Source: JAMOAD01 sp023621955
GTDB lineage: Bacteria; Acidobacteriota; Aminicenantia; JAMOAD01
DNA: 64,000 bases
Assembly: GCA_035403085.1 (NCBI GenBank)
Contig: DAONEM010000008.1
Span: 4,066-68,065, forward strand
Direction: 5' to 3'
A model generated the notes under the pieces. That model did no database searches. It was not told the DNA's origin and saw nothing but the letters and a program-made list of their open reading frames with translations. This document shows positions 25,907 to 35,412 of the stretch, one piece after another (within the stretch, counting starts at the first letter, position 1; each line of letters starts with the position of its first letter). The translations under genes and the position numbers were made by a program.

Positions 25907-28900
25907 ATGAAGAAGCGGATGGTCTTGGTGGCGGCGATCGTTTTCGTTGTTGTTATGGGAGTTGTGGCCACTCTTCTCTGGAGGGGGAGAGGGGCCTCTT
26001 CCAGGGTTCTGACCCCTCAAGTGGAGGGGGAGCTGATCTCCTTCCAGGGGGAGGGAAAGGAGGGACTCTCCATCCGCTTAGCCGCTTCAGGCGATGAAGC
26101 TACCCGTCGGTCGGTGCTCTACTTCGATTTTGGAAAAGACCTCAACCCCGAGGCCGCCAAGGGGCAGTGGATCATCAAGGATCTGCCGGTGAAGATCGAC
26201 CCCCCGATTCAGGGGGAGTTTCTCTGGGAAAGCCCTTCCCGACTGGCCTTCCATCCCGAGGAGGATTGGCGCCCGGCGACTCTCTACAAGCTCGTGCTCC
26301 GCTCTCTCAAGACTCCCGCCGGGGTCGTCTCGGCGGAAGAGCCCTTCTTCTTCTCCACTCCGGAGTTTCAGATTCAGGAGGCCCGGGTTGTCTCCTCCTC
26401 TCTCGCCAACCGGAGCGCCGTGGTCCGCCTCTTCTTCACCTACCCCGTCACCCGGGATTCCGTGGAAAAGAGCCTGAGCTTCGAGGATGCGGAGACGGGA
26501 ATGGCCCTCCCCTATACCCTTCAAGGGGGGGAGAGCGACAGGGAGGTGCTCGCCGAGCTCTCCTCCTTGCCGGAGCATGTGATGAGGAAACGGTCCGCCC
26601 TCTTGGTGAAGGTCGCCCCAACCCTAGGGGCCAAGGAGGGGGGAGTCACCTTGAAGGAGGCCTTCAGCCGTCTTCTGAGCCTCCAGGAGGCGGAAGCCTT
26701 CAAGTTCGTCAAGCACGAGTTTTTGGAGGGAAGGGAGGGGTTCACCCTGGTCCTGCGGTTTTCTTCCCAGCTCTCCTCCGGAGATCCTTCCCAGTACGTC
26801 TCCCTGGCTCCGGACATTCGACCCTCGGTCCGTCGCTCCGGCGAGACCCTCCTCATCAGCGGGCCCTTTCGTTCCGGGGAGAGCTACAAGATCACCCTTA
26901 AGCCGGGGCTCCTCTCCACCGACGGCAAGGAGCTGAAGGAGGGGACCACCTGGGAGGCCAAGGTCCCCGACTTTACCCCCTCTCTCCGGTTTCTTCAGAA
27001 GGGGCGTTACATCAACCGAAGCGGCTCTCCCTCTGTGAGGGTCGAGACCCTGAACGTCGAGAAGGCTAAGGTCATCGTCCGCCGGATCTACCCCAACAAC
27101 CTCGCCTTCTGGTACGGGAAGTACTACAAGAATCAGTGGCGTTACGACCGACAGGCCGACAACTACATCTCTTCGGTCATCTACGAGAAGGAGATCCGGA
27201 TCCGGGCAGGGAAGAACCAACGGACCTTGACCAGGATGGGCCTGGAGGAACTGGTCGGGAAGAAGATGAAGGGAATCTTCGAGATCAAGATCTTCGCCCA
27301 GGGAAACGAGTACGATGAGAGTCTGAGCGATATTCTCTGGTTGAACTTCACAGACCTTGGCCTCGTCTACAAGAAGTCCCGGAACGCCCTTACCCTTTGG
27401 GCCCTGGACCTGGCCACCCTTCGACCCCAGTCGGGAGTCAAGGTCGCCCTGGTCACCCTGAACAACCAGACTCCCGCCTCCGGCCAGACCGGATCCGACG
27501 GCTCCTTCACCTTCACGAACCTGAAGGATTTGGGGAAGGTCGGGGAGCTTCTTCTCGTTCAGGCCGAGAGGGGAGACGACTTAACCTACCTGGATGCCGA
27601 CTTCGCACGGATCGAGACATCGGATTTCGATACCGGCGGAGATCCTTGTCCCGAGGGGGAGAGTTATCAGGCCTACCTCTACGGTGACAGAGACCTTTAC
27701 CGTCCCGACGACACAGCCCACCTGGTGGCGGTGGTTCGTGACAAGTGGCTCAAGCCTCTGGCCGACAACATGCCTCTGACCCTGAAGGTCTACCGCCCCG
27801 ACGGTCGCCTGAAAGGGGAGTACCCTGTCCACGGGGACGGACAGGGGACGGCGGAGTGGACCCTCACCTTCTACCCCTACGAGAAGACCGGTTCCTACAG
27901 GGCCAGGCTCTACCTCGGGAAGACCCCTGTGGGCGAGACGACTCTGAAGGTCGAAGAGTTCCTTCCCGAAAGAATCCGCGTGGACGCGACTCTCGACAAG
28001 AGGGAGTACGGCGTCGGCGAAGACTCCAAGACCAAGGTGGGAGCCGACTATCTCTTCGGAGCCCCCGTCGCGGGTGGACGGTTCCGTCAGGAGGTGTTCC
28101 TCCTCTCGGCTCCGACCCTCTTTCCAGGGTTCTCCCGCTACCGTTTCGGAACCGAGATGGAAAAGCCTGAACAGATCAAACTCTTTGAACAGGAAGGCAC
28201 CCTCGACGAGAAGGGGCGGGGTGAGACGCGTTTCGTCCTCCCCTCCGGGGATTACGCCGGGAAGATGAACCTCAACGTCTACACGGAGGTCTTCGAAGGC
28301 GACAGCGGCAGGAGCGTGCGGCGGAAAGCGGAGGCCCTCTTCTCTCCCTACACCGAATATATCGGCCTGGAGGAGCCCATCGGCTACCTCTCCGAAGGGA
28401 AGAGGAGCGATATCAGAGGCGTCGTCCTGGACTCCCGGGGAAGCAGGAGGAACGGCGAGAGGCCCCTGCGCTACGCCCTCTTCCGGAGGCACTACAGCTG
28501 GGTCTCCTATTACGATAACCAGAGCTGGAGCTACCAGTACAAGAGGGTCTTCTACGAAGAGATCGTCGACGAAGGCTCTTTGGTCAGCAGGAACGGGGAT
28601 TTCCTCTACACCTTTGTCCCCGGTTGGGGAAGCTACCGTCTGAGGGTCTCAGACCCGACCGGAGGGGCCAAGAGCGACCTCCTTCTCTCGACGTACTGGT
28701 GGGAGAGCGACGGGCAGGAGCAGAGAAACCTTCCTCCCGAAAGGCTCTCCCTGGTGTTGGACAAACCCAGAGCCAAGGTGGGGGAGAGCGTCAAGGTGGG
28801 ATTCCGGGCTCCCTTCACGGGCAAGGCCCTCCTGACGGTGGAGGCGGACACCCTCCTCTCTTCCCAATGGGTGGACGTGAAACGGGGGGAGAACACCCTG

Positions 28901-31357
28901 GAATTGAAGGTTCAGGAGGGGATGTACCAACCCACGCTCTACCTCTCCCTCCTCCTGATCAAGAGCACCGGACCCGAGGATCCCTACCCCTCCCGCGCCT
29001 TCGGGACTCAGCCTCTCGCGGTGGAGCCCCATAAGAACAAAGTGGCTCTCTCCTTGGAGGTTCCCCAGCAGATCAAACCCGGAACGAAGCTGGCGGTGGC
29101 CCTCAAGTCTCCGGGTCTCTCTTCGGCTCAAGTGACCTTGGCGGCTGTGGACGAGGGGATTCTCCAGATCACCGGTTTCCCCTCCCCCTCCCCTCTGGAC
29201 TTCTTCTTCCGGAAACGAAGGCTCGAGACCGACACCTTCGACATGTTCGGTATGCTTCTGCCGGACATTCCCAAAGGGAAGGGGAGGCGCAGCGGAGCCG
29301 GCTACGCCGAAAAGGCGGAAGGGAGGGTGACGCCGGTCGTGAAGAGGGTCAAGCCCGTGGCTCTCTGGTCCGGGCGGGTCAGACTCCAAGGGGGGGGCGC
29401 GCGGGTGGAGTTTTCCCTCCCCGAGTACCAGGGTAAGCTGAGGATAATGGCCGTCGCCGTTGCGGGGGAACGCTTCGGTCAGGCCGAGGGGTTTGTCACC
29501 GTTCGGGACGAAGTGACTCTGGAGTCTTCGGCTCCCAGGTTCCTTCTTGAGGGAGACCGCTTCGACCTTCCGGTGACCCTCTTCAACAATACCGACAAGG
29601 CGAAGGTCCTGAAGGTCGGCGCCGAGACCAGAAACATCTCCCTCTTGGGTGGAGGCGGGAAAGAGGTGACGGTTCCCGGGAAGGGGAACGTCCGGGTTAC
29701 CCTCTCGCTACAGGCCGGTGCCGCATCTCCGGAGGGGGCGCACCTCAAGGTTTACGCGGTGGGCGGCAACATCAAGAGCTCTCAGACTCTGGACTTCCCC
29801 GTGGACGATCCGGCCCCTCTCGTGAAGGAACGGGAGATCATCAAGATCGAACCGGGTTCCCGCACCCTCTCCTGGAGCGGTGAGGGGTGGAAGGGAAAGG
29901 GCCCCCGGGTGACTCTCGGCCTCTCCCCCTTCGGCTTCATCCGGGAGATGAGCTTCGTCAAGAACCTTCTGGAGTACCCCTACGGTTGTCTTGAACAGAC
30001 GACCTCCGCCTCCTTCCCCCTCCTCTACCTGAAAGAGATTCTCCAGATTACGGCACCGGAGGCCCTCAAGAAGGCAACCCTCCCCCAGCTTGTCCAGAAG
30101 GGGATCGAGAGGGTACTTTCGATGCAGACCGTGTCCGGAGGGTTCGCCTTCTGGCCCGGAGAGACCTACGAAAACCCCTGGGGAAGTTGTTACGCCCTCC
30201 ACTTCCTGCTGGAGGCCTCGGAGGCTGGGTACAATGTTCCCGAGTACACCGTGGAGAACGCTCTTCGCTATCTGCAGGAGACGCTCCCCTACAAGAAGGG
30301 GGAAGGATCTATCACCTCCCGGTTCGATCGGGGCGCCTACGCCATCTACCTGCTCAGCCGGAAGAAGAAAGTCGATGGGAGCACGATCCTCTCCTACCAG
30401 CAACGTTTTGAACCCCTCTTTTCGACCGAGGGGAGAGCCTTCATGGCGGCGGCTCTCTTCCGATCCGGTGACTTCCAGAGAGGGCGCGAGCTGATGAGAA
30501 GGGTCGAAGGGGCGGAGGGAAAGCCCAACGGGGAGAGTTTCTTCACCCCCCTTCGCCGTGACTCCCTGAGGCTCTTCTTGACCGAGGAGATGGGCATGCC
30601 CGTGGACCTCTCCCTCCTCCAAAGGGTGGCCGGTGAGATCGTCAGCCAGGGGGAGGGTTTCTACACGACCCAGGAGATGGCCTGGGGGTTGTTGGCCTTG
30701 GGAAAGAGGCTCCGCAAAGAGGGGGCCTCCACGGAGTTGAAGGCGGATCTGAAAACCGCCGCCGGTCGGCTTCTCAAGAGTGTCTCCGGCCCCGGAGGCT
30801 CTCACGTGGTCTCCCCCGGGGAAACATCGGTGGAGGTGGTGAACAAGGGAGGCTCCCCCTTCACCCTCCTCTTGCTCAAGGAGGGACGGCGCTCGGGGGG
30901 AGAGGAGAAAGAAACCGAGCGGGGAGTCGCCGTGGAGAGGAGCTACTACACGATCGACGGGAGACCTCTGCTGACGGGTTCCGGCGAGCTCAGGGTTCGT
31001 CAGGGGTCGCTGGTGGTGGTGAAGCTCTCCGTACGCAGCACCGCCGGGGTTCCCTTCCGCCAAGTGGCTTTGGACGATCGGATCCCTGCAGGCTTCGAAA
31101 TCGAGAACCCCAGGTTGGGCAAGGAGCACCCCCTCCCCTGGATAGGAGCGCCCACGCTGGAACCCCGTTTCATGGACATTCGTGACGACAGGCTCTCCCT
31201 CTTCTTCGACCTGGAGAAGAAAGAACTCTTCTTCTACTACGTTATCAGGGCCGTGAACCGGGGACGTTTCCGCCTGCCTCCCGCCAGGTGCGAGGTCATG
31301 TACGAACCGGAGAACTCCTCCCAGAGAGGAGGAGGCTGGGCGGAAGTGGAAGGTTGA
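25907..31357 (+). CDS. Bacterial alpha-2-macroglobulin family protein
   Basis: An 1816-residue envelope protein. A short N-terminal membrane anchor (LVAAIVFVVVMGVVATLLW) is followed by many macroglobulin-like beta domains (GDRDLYRPDDTAHLVAVVRDKW is the typical A2M_N motif). The bait/A2M core contains RVRLQGGGARVEFSLPEYQGKLRIMAV. The thioester domain carries the CLEQ motif (Cys1361-Gln1364) that forms the covalent trap. Such proteins are thought to trap host or competitor proteases in the periplasm. The anchor lacks a lipobox, and no penicillin-binding protein PbpC gene is adjacent, unlike the common enterobacterial pair. A possible weak promoter (TTGACC ... TACCAT) and AGGAGG lie upstream. 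Confidence 0.93.
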   Translation: MKKRMVLVAAIVFVVVMGVVATLLWRGRGASSRVLTPQVEGELISFQGEGKEGLSIRLAASGDEATRRSVLYFDFGKDLNPEAAKGQWIIKDLPVKIDPPIQGEFLWESPSRLAFHPEEDWRPATLYKLVLRSLKTPAGVVSAEEPFFFSTPEFQIQEARVVSSSLANRSAVVRLFFTYPVTRDSVEKSLSFEDAETGMALPYTLQGGESDREVLAELSSLPEHVMRKRSALLVKVAPTLGAKEGGVTLKEAFSRLLSLQEAEAFKFVKHEFLEGREGFTLVLRFSSQLSSGDPSQYVSLAPDIRPSVRRSGETLLISGPFRSGESYKITLKPGLLSTDGKELKEGTTWEAKVPDFTPSLRFLQKGRYINRSGSPSVRVETLNVEKAKVIVRRIYPNNLAFWYGKYYKNQWRYDRQADNYISSVIYEKEIRIRAGKNQRTLTRMGLEELVGKKMKGIFEIKIFAQGNEYDESLSDILWLNFTDLGLVYKKSRNALTLWALDLATLRPQSGVKVALVTLNNQTPASGQTGSDGSFTFTNLKDLGKVGELLLVQAERGDDLTYLDADFARIETSDFDTGGDPCPEGESYQAYLYGDRDLYRPDDTAHLVAVVRDKWLKPLADNMPLTLKVYRPDGRLKGEYPVHGDGQGTAEWTLTFYPYEKTGSYRARLYLGKTPVGETTLKVEEFLPERIRVDATLDKREYGVGEDSKTKVGADYLFGAPVAGGRFRQEVFLLSAPTLFPGFSRYRFGTEMEKPEQIKLFEQEGTLDEKGRGETRFVLPSGDYAGKMNLNVYTEVFEGDSGRSVRRKAEALFSPYTEYIGLEEPIGYLSEGKRSDIRGVVLDSRGSRRNGERPLRYALFRRHYSWVSYYDNQSWSYQYKRVFYEEIVDEGSLVSRNGDFLYTFVPGWGSYRLRVSDPTGGAKSDLLLSTYWWESDGQEQRNLPPERLSLVLDKPRAKVGESVKVGFRAPFTGKALLTVEADTLLSSQWVDVKRGENTLELKVQEGMYQPTLYLSLLLIKSTGPEDPYPSRAFGTQPLAVEPHKNKVALSLEVPQQIKPGTKLAVALKSPGLSSAQVTLAAVDEGILQITGFPSPSPLDFFFRKRRLETDTFDMFGMLLPDIPKGKGRRSGAGYAEKAEGRVTPVVKRVKPVALWSGRVRLQGGGARVEFSLPEYQGKLRIMAVAVAGERFGQAEGFVTVRDEVTLESSAPRFLLEGDRFDLPVTLFNNTDKAKVLKVGAETRNISLLGGGGKEVTVPGKGNVRVTLSLQAGAASPEGAHLKVYAVGGNIKSSQTLDFPVDDPAPLVKEREIIKIEPGSRTLSWSGEGWKGKGPRVTLGLSPFGFIREMSFVKNLLEYPYGCLEQTTSASFPLLYLKEILQITAPEALKKATLPQLVQKGIERVLSMQTVSGGFAFWPGETYENPWGSCYALHFLLEASEAGYNVPEYTVENALRYLQETLPYKKGEGSITSRFDRGAYAIYLLSRKKKVDGSTILSYQQRFEPLFSTEGRAFMAAALFRSGDFQRGRELMRRVEGAEGKPNGESFFTPLRRDSLRLFLTEEMGMPVDLSLLQRVAGEIVSQGEGFYTTQEMAWGLLALGKRLRKEGASTELKADLKTAAGRLLKSVSGPGGSHVVSPGETSVEVVNKGGSPFTLLLLKEGRRSGGEEKETERGVAVERSYYTIDGRPLLTGSGELRVRQGSLVVVKLSVRSTAGVPFRQVALDDRIPAGFEIENPRLGKEHPLPWIGAPTLEPRFMDIRDDRLSLFFDLEKKELFFYYVIRAVNRGRFRLPPARCEVMYEPENSSQRGGGWAEVEG

Positions 31358-31373
31358 ACAGGGAAAGCCGCTT

Positions 31374-31405
31374 GCAGTCCACCCGGGGGGGACCGGGTGG
31401 ACTGC
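31374..31405 (+). terminator. Terminator-like hairpin after the macroglobulin gene
   Basis: GCAGTCCACCCGG and CCGGGTGGACTGC form a perfect 13 bp stem with a six-base loop, 16 bp after the stop codon. TACCCC follows instead of a U-tract. The rest of the gap to 31523 shows no further signal. Confidence 0.6.
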
Positions 31406-31522
31406 TACCCCTCTACGAGCCCGAGGGCCGAAGCCTCTCCGCACCCCTCAGGCGTACCTCTCCCGAGATGAAGGGGAAGGGGATCCCTTCTCCTTAGGTT
31501 CTTCTCTTCGTCGAAGCCGGGG

Positions 31523-33022
31523 TTACTTCTTCCCCCCGAAGAGGGAGCCCAGGATGCTCCGGATAATGGTTCTTCCCATCTGAGAGCTTGCGGAACGGAG
31601 GGCGCTCTTGGCGACAGCCTCAATCATGGAATCTCCCCTCCTGGCAGGAGCGGCCGCCTTCTCCTGTTTGGCCTGAGCCGCCGCTTCCTTCGCCTTGGCC
31701 GCCTCCGCCTGTTCCTTGGCGGCGTTCTCGGCGGAGATGGCGATGCGCTTGTTGAGAAGTTCGTAGGCGGATTCCCGGTCGGTGACCTGGGAGTAGAGGG
31801 AGGCCAAGGGACTCATCCGGCTGATTCTCACCCGCTCTTCCGGAGGGATGGGACCGATCTGGGAGCGAGGCGGGAGGACCCAGGCCCTCTCCACGGGAAT
31901 GGGCGTTCCCTTCGGATCGAGAAGGGAGATCAGGGCTTCCCCGACCTCCAACTCCGTGAGGGCCTTCTCGGCGTCCACGGCGGGGTTCTGGCGGAAGGTC
32001 TCCGCGGCGGCCCGGACTGCTTTCTGATCCTTGGGGGTGAAGGCTCTCAGGGCGTGCATGATCCGGTTCCCCAACTGACCGAGAATCACCTCCGGGATGT
32101 CCGCGGGGTTCTGGGTGATGAAGTAGACTCCAACGCCTTTGGAGCGGATCAAACGGACGACGAGCTCCACTTTTTCCAGGAGAACCGTGGGGGCGTCCCT
32201 GAAGAGGAGGTGAGCCTCATCGAAGCAGAGGATCAGCCGGGGTTTCTCGAGATCTCCAACCTCCGGGAGGTTCTCGTAGAGCTCTGAGAGAAGCCAGAGA
32301 AGGAAGGTGGCGTAAAGCCGCGGTCTCTGGATAAGCTCGTCTGCGGCCAGAACGTTGATTCTGCCGTACCCTCTCTCATCGTTCCCCATGAGGTCGGCGA
32401 TACGGAGGACGGGTTCGCCGAAGAGAGCCTCTCCGTCTTGCTCTTCCAGTGTCAGAAGGGCCCTCTGAATAGAGGAGATGGAGACCGAGGAGACCAGGCC
32501 GTACTTCGTGGAGATCGCCTTCACGTTCTCCTGGGCGAACTGGAGGACCGCCCTAAGGTCCTTGAGGTCGAGGATGAGGAGGCCCTCGTCATCGGCCATC
32601 TTGAAGAGAATCGAGAGGACTCCGCTCTGGATGTCGTTCAGATCGAAGAGGCGGCTGAGAAGGAGGGGCCCCATGTCGGAGACCGTCGTCCTCAGAGGGA
32701 GACCCGTCTTGGCGAAGATGTCCCAGAAGAGAAGGGGGTACCCTTCGAAGGGGTGGTCCGTCACCTTCAACAGGTTGAGCCGGGAGGCGATCTTCGGCGT
32801 CGCCGTCCCTGGAACAGCCAGTCCCGAGAGATCTCCCTTGATGTCGGGCAGGAAGACCGGGACTCCCAAACGGCTGAAGTTCTCGGCGAGCCCCTGAAGG
32901 GTGACCGTCTTCCCGGTCCCCGTGGCTCCGGTGATCAGGCCGTGGCGGTTTCCCATCTTGGGATGGAAGAGAATCGGATTTTCGTTCTGGGCGATGAGGA
33001 AGGGGGAGACAGGTTGGTTCAT
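31523..33022 (-). CDS. HerA-like P-loop ATPase (DUF853/YjgR family)
   Basis: A 499-residue cytoplasmic ATPase. Walker A is GATGTGKT (32-39), Walker B is RLILCFDEAHLLF, followed by FITQNPADIPEVILGQLGNRIMHALRAFTPKD, a signature of this family. An Ala/Lys/Glu-rich linker (about 430-460) leads to a C-terminal RSASSQMGRTIIRSILGSLFGGKK tail. Relatives are HerA/FtsK-type pumping ATPases, but the function of YjgR-type members is not known. The ATG at 33022 has TTGGAGG upstream; an upstream TTG is less likely. It stands alone behind its own promoter. Confidence 0.9.
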   Translation of the reverse strand: MNQPVSPFLIAQNENPILFHPKMGNRHGLITGATGTGKTVTLQGLAENFSRLGVPVFLPDIKGDLSGLAVPGTATPKIASRLNLLKVTDHPFEGYPLLFWDIFAKTGLPLRTTVSDMGPLLLSRLFDLNDIQSGVLSILFKMADDEGLLILDLKDLRAVLQFAQENVKAISTKYGLVSSVSISSIQRALLTLEEQDGEALFGEPVLRIADLMGNDERGYGRINVLAADELIQRPRLYATFLLWLLSELYENLPEVGDLEKPRLILCFDEAHLLFRDAPTVLLEKVELVVRLIRSKGVGVYFITQNPADIPEVILGQLGNRIMHALRAFTPKDQKAVRAAAETFRQNPAVDAEKALTELEVGEALISLLDPKGTPIPVERAWVLPPRSQIGPIPPEERVRISRMSPLASLYSQVTDRESAYELLNKRIAISAENAAKEQAEAAKAKEAAAQAKQEKAAAPARRGDSMIEAVAKSALRSASSQMGRTIIRSILGSLFGGKK

Positions 33023-33049
33023 AGTGACCTCCAAGGGGGTTCTCTTGTT

Positions 33050-33078
33050 ATTAAAATGGAGAGGAGGGAAGATGTCAA
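33050..33078 (-). promoter_or_regulatory. Promoter of the HerA-like ATPase gene
   Basis: On the minus strand: TTGACA (33078-33073), 17 bp, TTTAAT (33055-33050). It lies directly after the terminator of the upstream operon. Confidence 0.7.
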
Positions 33079-33085
33079 GAGAGAA

Positions 33086-33113
33086 AGAGCCTGCCAGTCT
33101 CCGGGCAGGCTCT
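33086..33113 (-). terminator. Intrinsic terminator of the flippase/radical SAM operon
   Basis: AGAGCCTGCC and GGCAGGCTCT form a perfect 10 bp stem around an eight-base loop, 5 bp after the radical SAM stop. On the transcript strand TTCTCTCTT follows, one of the few T-rich tails in the window. Confidence 0.75.
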
Positions 33114-33118
33114 CTTCT

Positions 33119-34126
33119 TCAGGAGCCCTCTTCGGTCTTTTTGCTGAGGGCGCGACGGACCCTGGCGGGAATCTCCCCCCAGACATAGCTCAAGGGGGAA
33201 GCCGTGTAGAGGGAGTGCTGGATGGCGCAGGCGATCCCGCACCCGTTTTGGCAGGGCTTCCGCTTGTTCCATTGCCAAAGGTCTTTCAGTCCGATCCGGT
33301 CGAAGGGGATCTCTGTCCTTAGTACCGAACAGGGCCAGAAGAGACCCGACCCGGAGACGAAGAAGATCTTATAGCCGGAGACGCAGCTCCATTCAGGTTC
33401 GTGTCCTTGTAAGCGGCTTCGGTAGTGGTTGAGTACCGCCGTTGTTCCGTGGACCTTGCACCCTCTCCTCTTGAGTTCAAGCTGAAGTTCGATCAGCTCC
33501 AGAGTCTTTAGCCTCTCGCCTTCGGGGACCCTGAAGGCGCCCGCATCGTCGGCGTGGATGGGCCGGAGCTCCGTCGGGAAGCCCAAGGCCAGACCCTGCT
33601 TTAAGACATCGCCGATCTGGTCCAGGGTGTCCGCGCAGATCACCCCGGAGAGGTGGGTCTTGATGGGGCTCCCCCTCAGCAGCTTCAACGCCGGCATCTG
33701 GAGTTTCAGGGCCTTCTTCGTGACATCCGAGGGGGTGATCCGGTCTGTGGAGACCTGGAGGGCGTCGAGCCCGGCCTCTTCGATCCCCTTCAGAAGCTTG
33801 GGGTTCAGGAGGAGGGCGTTTGTGGACATGCTCACAGTGAGCCCCTTCCCCTTCGCGTAGGCGACCACTTCGACGATGTCCGGGTGTAGCAGGGGCTCCC
33901 CTCCGGCGAGGGCGACCTTAGTGACGCCCAGGGCGGAGATCTTGTCGATCCGCTGCTTCAGGTCGTCGAAAGAGGGGTGAGGCACGGAGTTGTCGTTCTC
34001 GCCGCAGTAGCTGCAGGAGAGGTTGCAACGGTCTGTAACGTAGAGTCCGGCGTGCATCGGACGTTTATCGTAGCCACGGGCCAGGGCGGCGAGCCAAGGG
34101 ATCTCGTGGTGGCGTGAACCCCTCAT
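33119..34126 (-). CDS. Radical SAM protein with C-terminal cysteine cluster
   Basis: A 335-residue protein. The CX3CX2C motif (Cys34, Cys38, Cys41 in RCNLSCSYCGE) binds the SAM-cleaving [4Fe-4S] cluster, and ALAGGEPLLHPD is the GGEP motif. The C-terminal third has more cysteines (WSCVSGYK, WPCSVLR, PCQNGCGIAC), which suggests an auxiliary cluster as in SPASM/twitch enzymes. The substrate is unknown. ATG at 34126 overlaps the CDP-alcohol transferase stop by ATGA. Given its neighbours, it may modify a lipid or polymer precursor; this is inference only. Confidence 0.88.
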   Translation of the reverse strand: MRGSRHHEIPWLAALARGYDKRPMHAGLYVTDRCNLSCSYCGENDNSVPHPSFDDLKQRIDKISALGVTKVALAGGEPLLHPDIVEVVAYAKGKGLTVSMSTNALLLNPKLLKGIEEAGLDALQVSTDRITPSDVTKKALKLQMPALKLLRGSPIKTHLSGVICADTLDQIGDVLKQGLALGFPTELRPIHADDAGAFRVPEGERLKTLELIELQLELKRRGCKVHGTTAVLNHYRSRLQGHEPEWSCVSGYKIFFVSGSGLFWPCSVLRTEIPFDRIGLKDLWQWNKRKPCQNGCGIACAIQHSLYTASPLSYVWGEIPARVRRALSKKTEEGS

Positions 34127-35412
34127 GGGGCAACCTTTCGGAGCCTGGTGAAGATGCTGAACATGATTCCTCCTCCTTTGATCATCAGGGAAAGCAGGGC
34201 GTAGAGGGCTATGCAGGCGAAGCCTAAGAGGGGCTTGCCCACGAGGACGAAGGGGGCGAAGGTCCACAGGTAGGTGTTGCGTCGCCCAGCGAAGACCCGT
34301 AAGGCCCGGGCGAAGGGTCCGCTGTCGTCGAACTGAAGGTGAAACACTCTCCGGTAAGCGGCTGTGAGGACCATGTCGAGGACGTTGGCGGCGAGGATGG
34401 TTCCCAGGGAGATCAGGGGTAGGGTGACTCTGCCCCCTGCCGAGAGATGCCAGGCCAGTGCCAGGTACCATCCGTTCTCGTAGACCTTGTCGAGGTGGTG
34501 TTCCCATTCCCCTAGGGGGGAGAAGTGGAGTTTGACACGGGCCTGTTTTCCGTCCAGTCCGTCGAGGACTCCGACGATGAGGGCCAGGACCAGGCCGGAA
34601 GCAAGGAACCCTGCGGCGAAGAGGCCGAGGGCGGCGAAGGCCGCGAGGTTGTTGAGAACCGTGAGCTGGTTGGGGGTGATCGACCACTCACAGATTTGCG
34701 ATATGAGCGCGTTCTCGATGGGGCGGTGGATGTACCAGGCCGGCCAATCGAGGACAAGCTTTTGGGAAGAGCTGATCAAAATGCTCTTTGCGGCGGGGTT
34801 GTCTTCCGGCCCCTTCACCGGGAAGAAGAGAAAGGGGACATGGGCGCGCATATCGGGTTTGTAGTTGGGGAGGGTCGAGAGGTCGAGAAGGAGATTCGGC
34901 TCGTCTCCCACGGCTTTGACAGCCTCTTGGGCGAGAGAGAGGGGGGAGGGGAGAGCGAATCCGGCGAGGCGGGAGAGGGAAATTCTTGCGACTCCCGCAA
35001 AGAGGTAGGGACGTCCGGAAAGGGTGATCGACGGGAGGCCTGCCCGGGAAGGGACACACTCCTGAGGAATGAAGCAGAGACGTTCGCCCCCTTGGGAGAG
35101 GAGAGCCGGTAGCCGTGAGTCGACGAGGGCCGATCCGTCCAGAAGGAGAACCTGCGGGGTGCCGTCGGCGGGCAAGAGAGAGGGATCGATTCTTCTCCCC
35201 TCGTCGAGAGGAGAGACCGTGAAGGGGATGTTGAACTTCTTCAGCTCCGAGAGGATTCCTTCGGGGACCTCCCCTTTGGGGCAGAGAACCGTTATTCCGG
35301 AGACACCCTCGTAGTAGAGGGTACGAAGGGAGCGCTCCAAGACGGTCACACCGGCGATTCTCACGAAACTCTCTGCAGAGGCCAGGACGAACGCCCTCGT
35401 CGGAGTGGTCAT
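34123..35412 (-). CDS. Fused nucleotidyltransferase-like / CDP-alcohol phosphotransferase
   Basis: A 429-residue two-part protein. Residues 1-215 resemble a sugar-phosphate nucleotidyltransferase (VRIAGVTVLERSLRTLYYEG, VLLLDGSALVD) but lack the usual GxGxR loop. Residues 216-429 are a multi-helix CDP-alcohol phosphotransferase with Asp284, Asp287-Gly288 and Ala291-Arg292, then Gly301, Glu304 and Asp308. In the canonical motif the last two are Asp, one residue further on. The layout is like the bifunctional IPCT/DIPPS enzymes that make inositol-phosphodiester compounds, so a CDP-polyol-dependent phosphodiester product is plausible. The frame is open to 36582, but AGGAG before the ATG at 35412 fixes the start. 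Confidence 0.82.
   Translation of the reverse strand: MTTPTRAFVLASAESFVRIAGVTVLERSLRTLYYEGVSGITVLCPKGEVPEGILSELKKFNIPFTVSPLDEGRRIDPSLLPADGTPQVLLLDGSALVDSRLPALLSQGGERLCFIPQECVPSRAGLPSITLSGRPYLFAGVARISLSRLAGFALPSPLSLAQEAVKAVGDEPNLLLDLSTLPNYKPDMRAHVPFLFFPVKGPEDNPAAKSILISSSQKLVLDWPAWYIHRPIENALISQICEWSITPNQLTVLNNLAAFAALGLFAAGFLASGLVLALIVGVLDGLDGKQARVKLHFSPLGEWEHHLDKVYENGWYLALAWHLSAGGRVTLPLISLGTILAANVLDMVLTAAYRRVFHLQFDDSGPFARALRVFAGRRNTYLWTFAPFVLVGKPLLGFACIALYALLSLMIKGGGIMFSIFTRLRKVAP

Noticed and set aside
29708..31444. 578-codon open frame on the minus strand
   Set aside because: Antisense to the macroglobulin gene, including its thioester domain.
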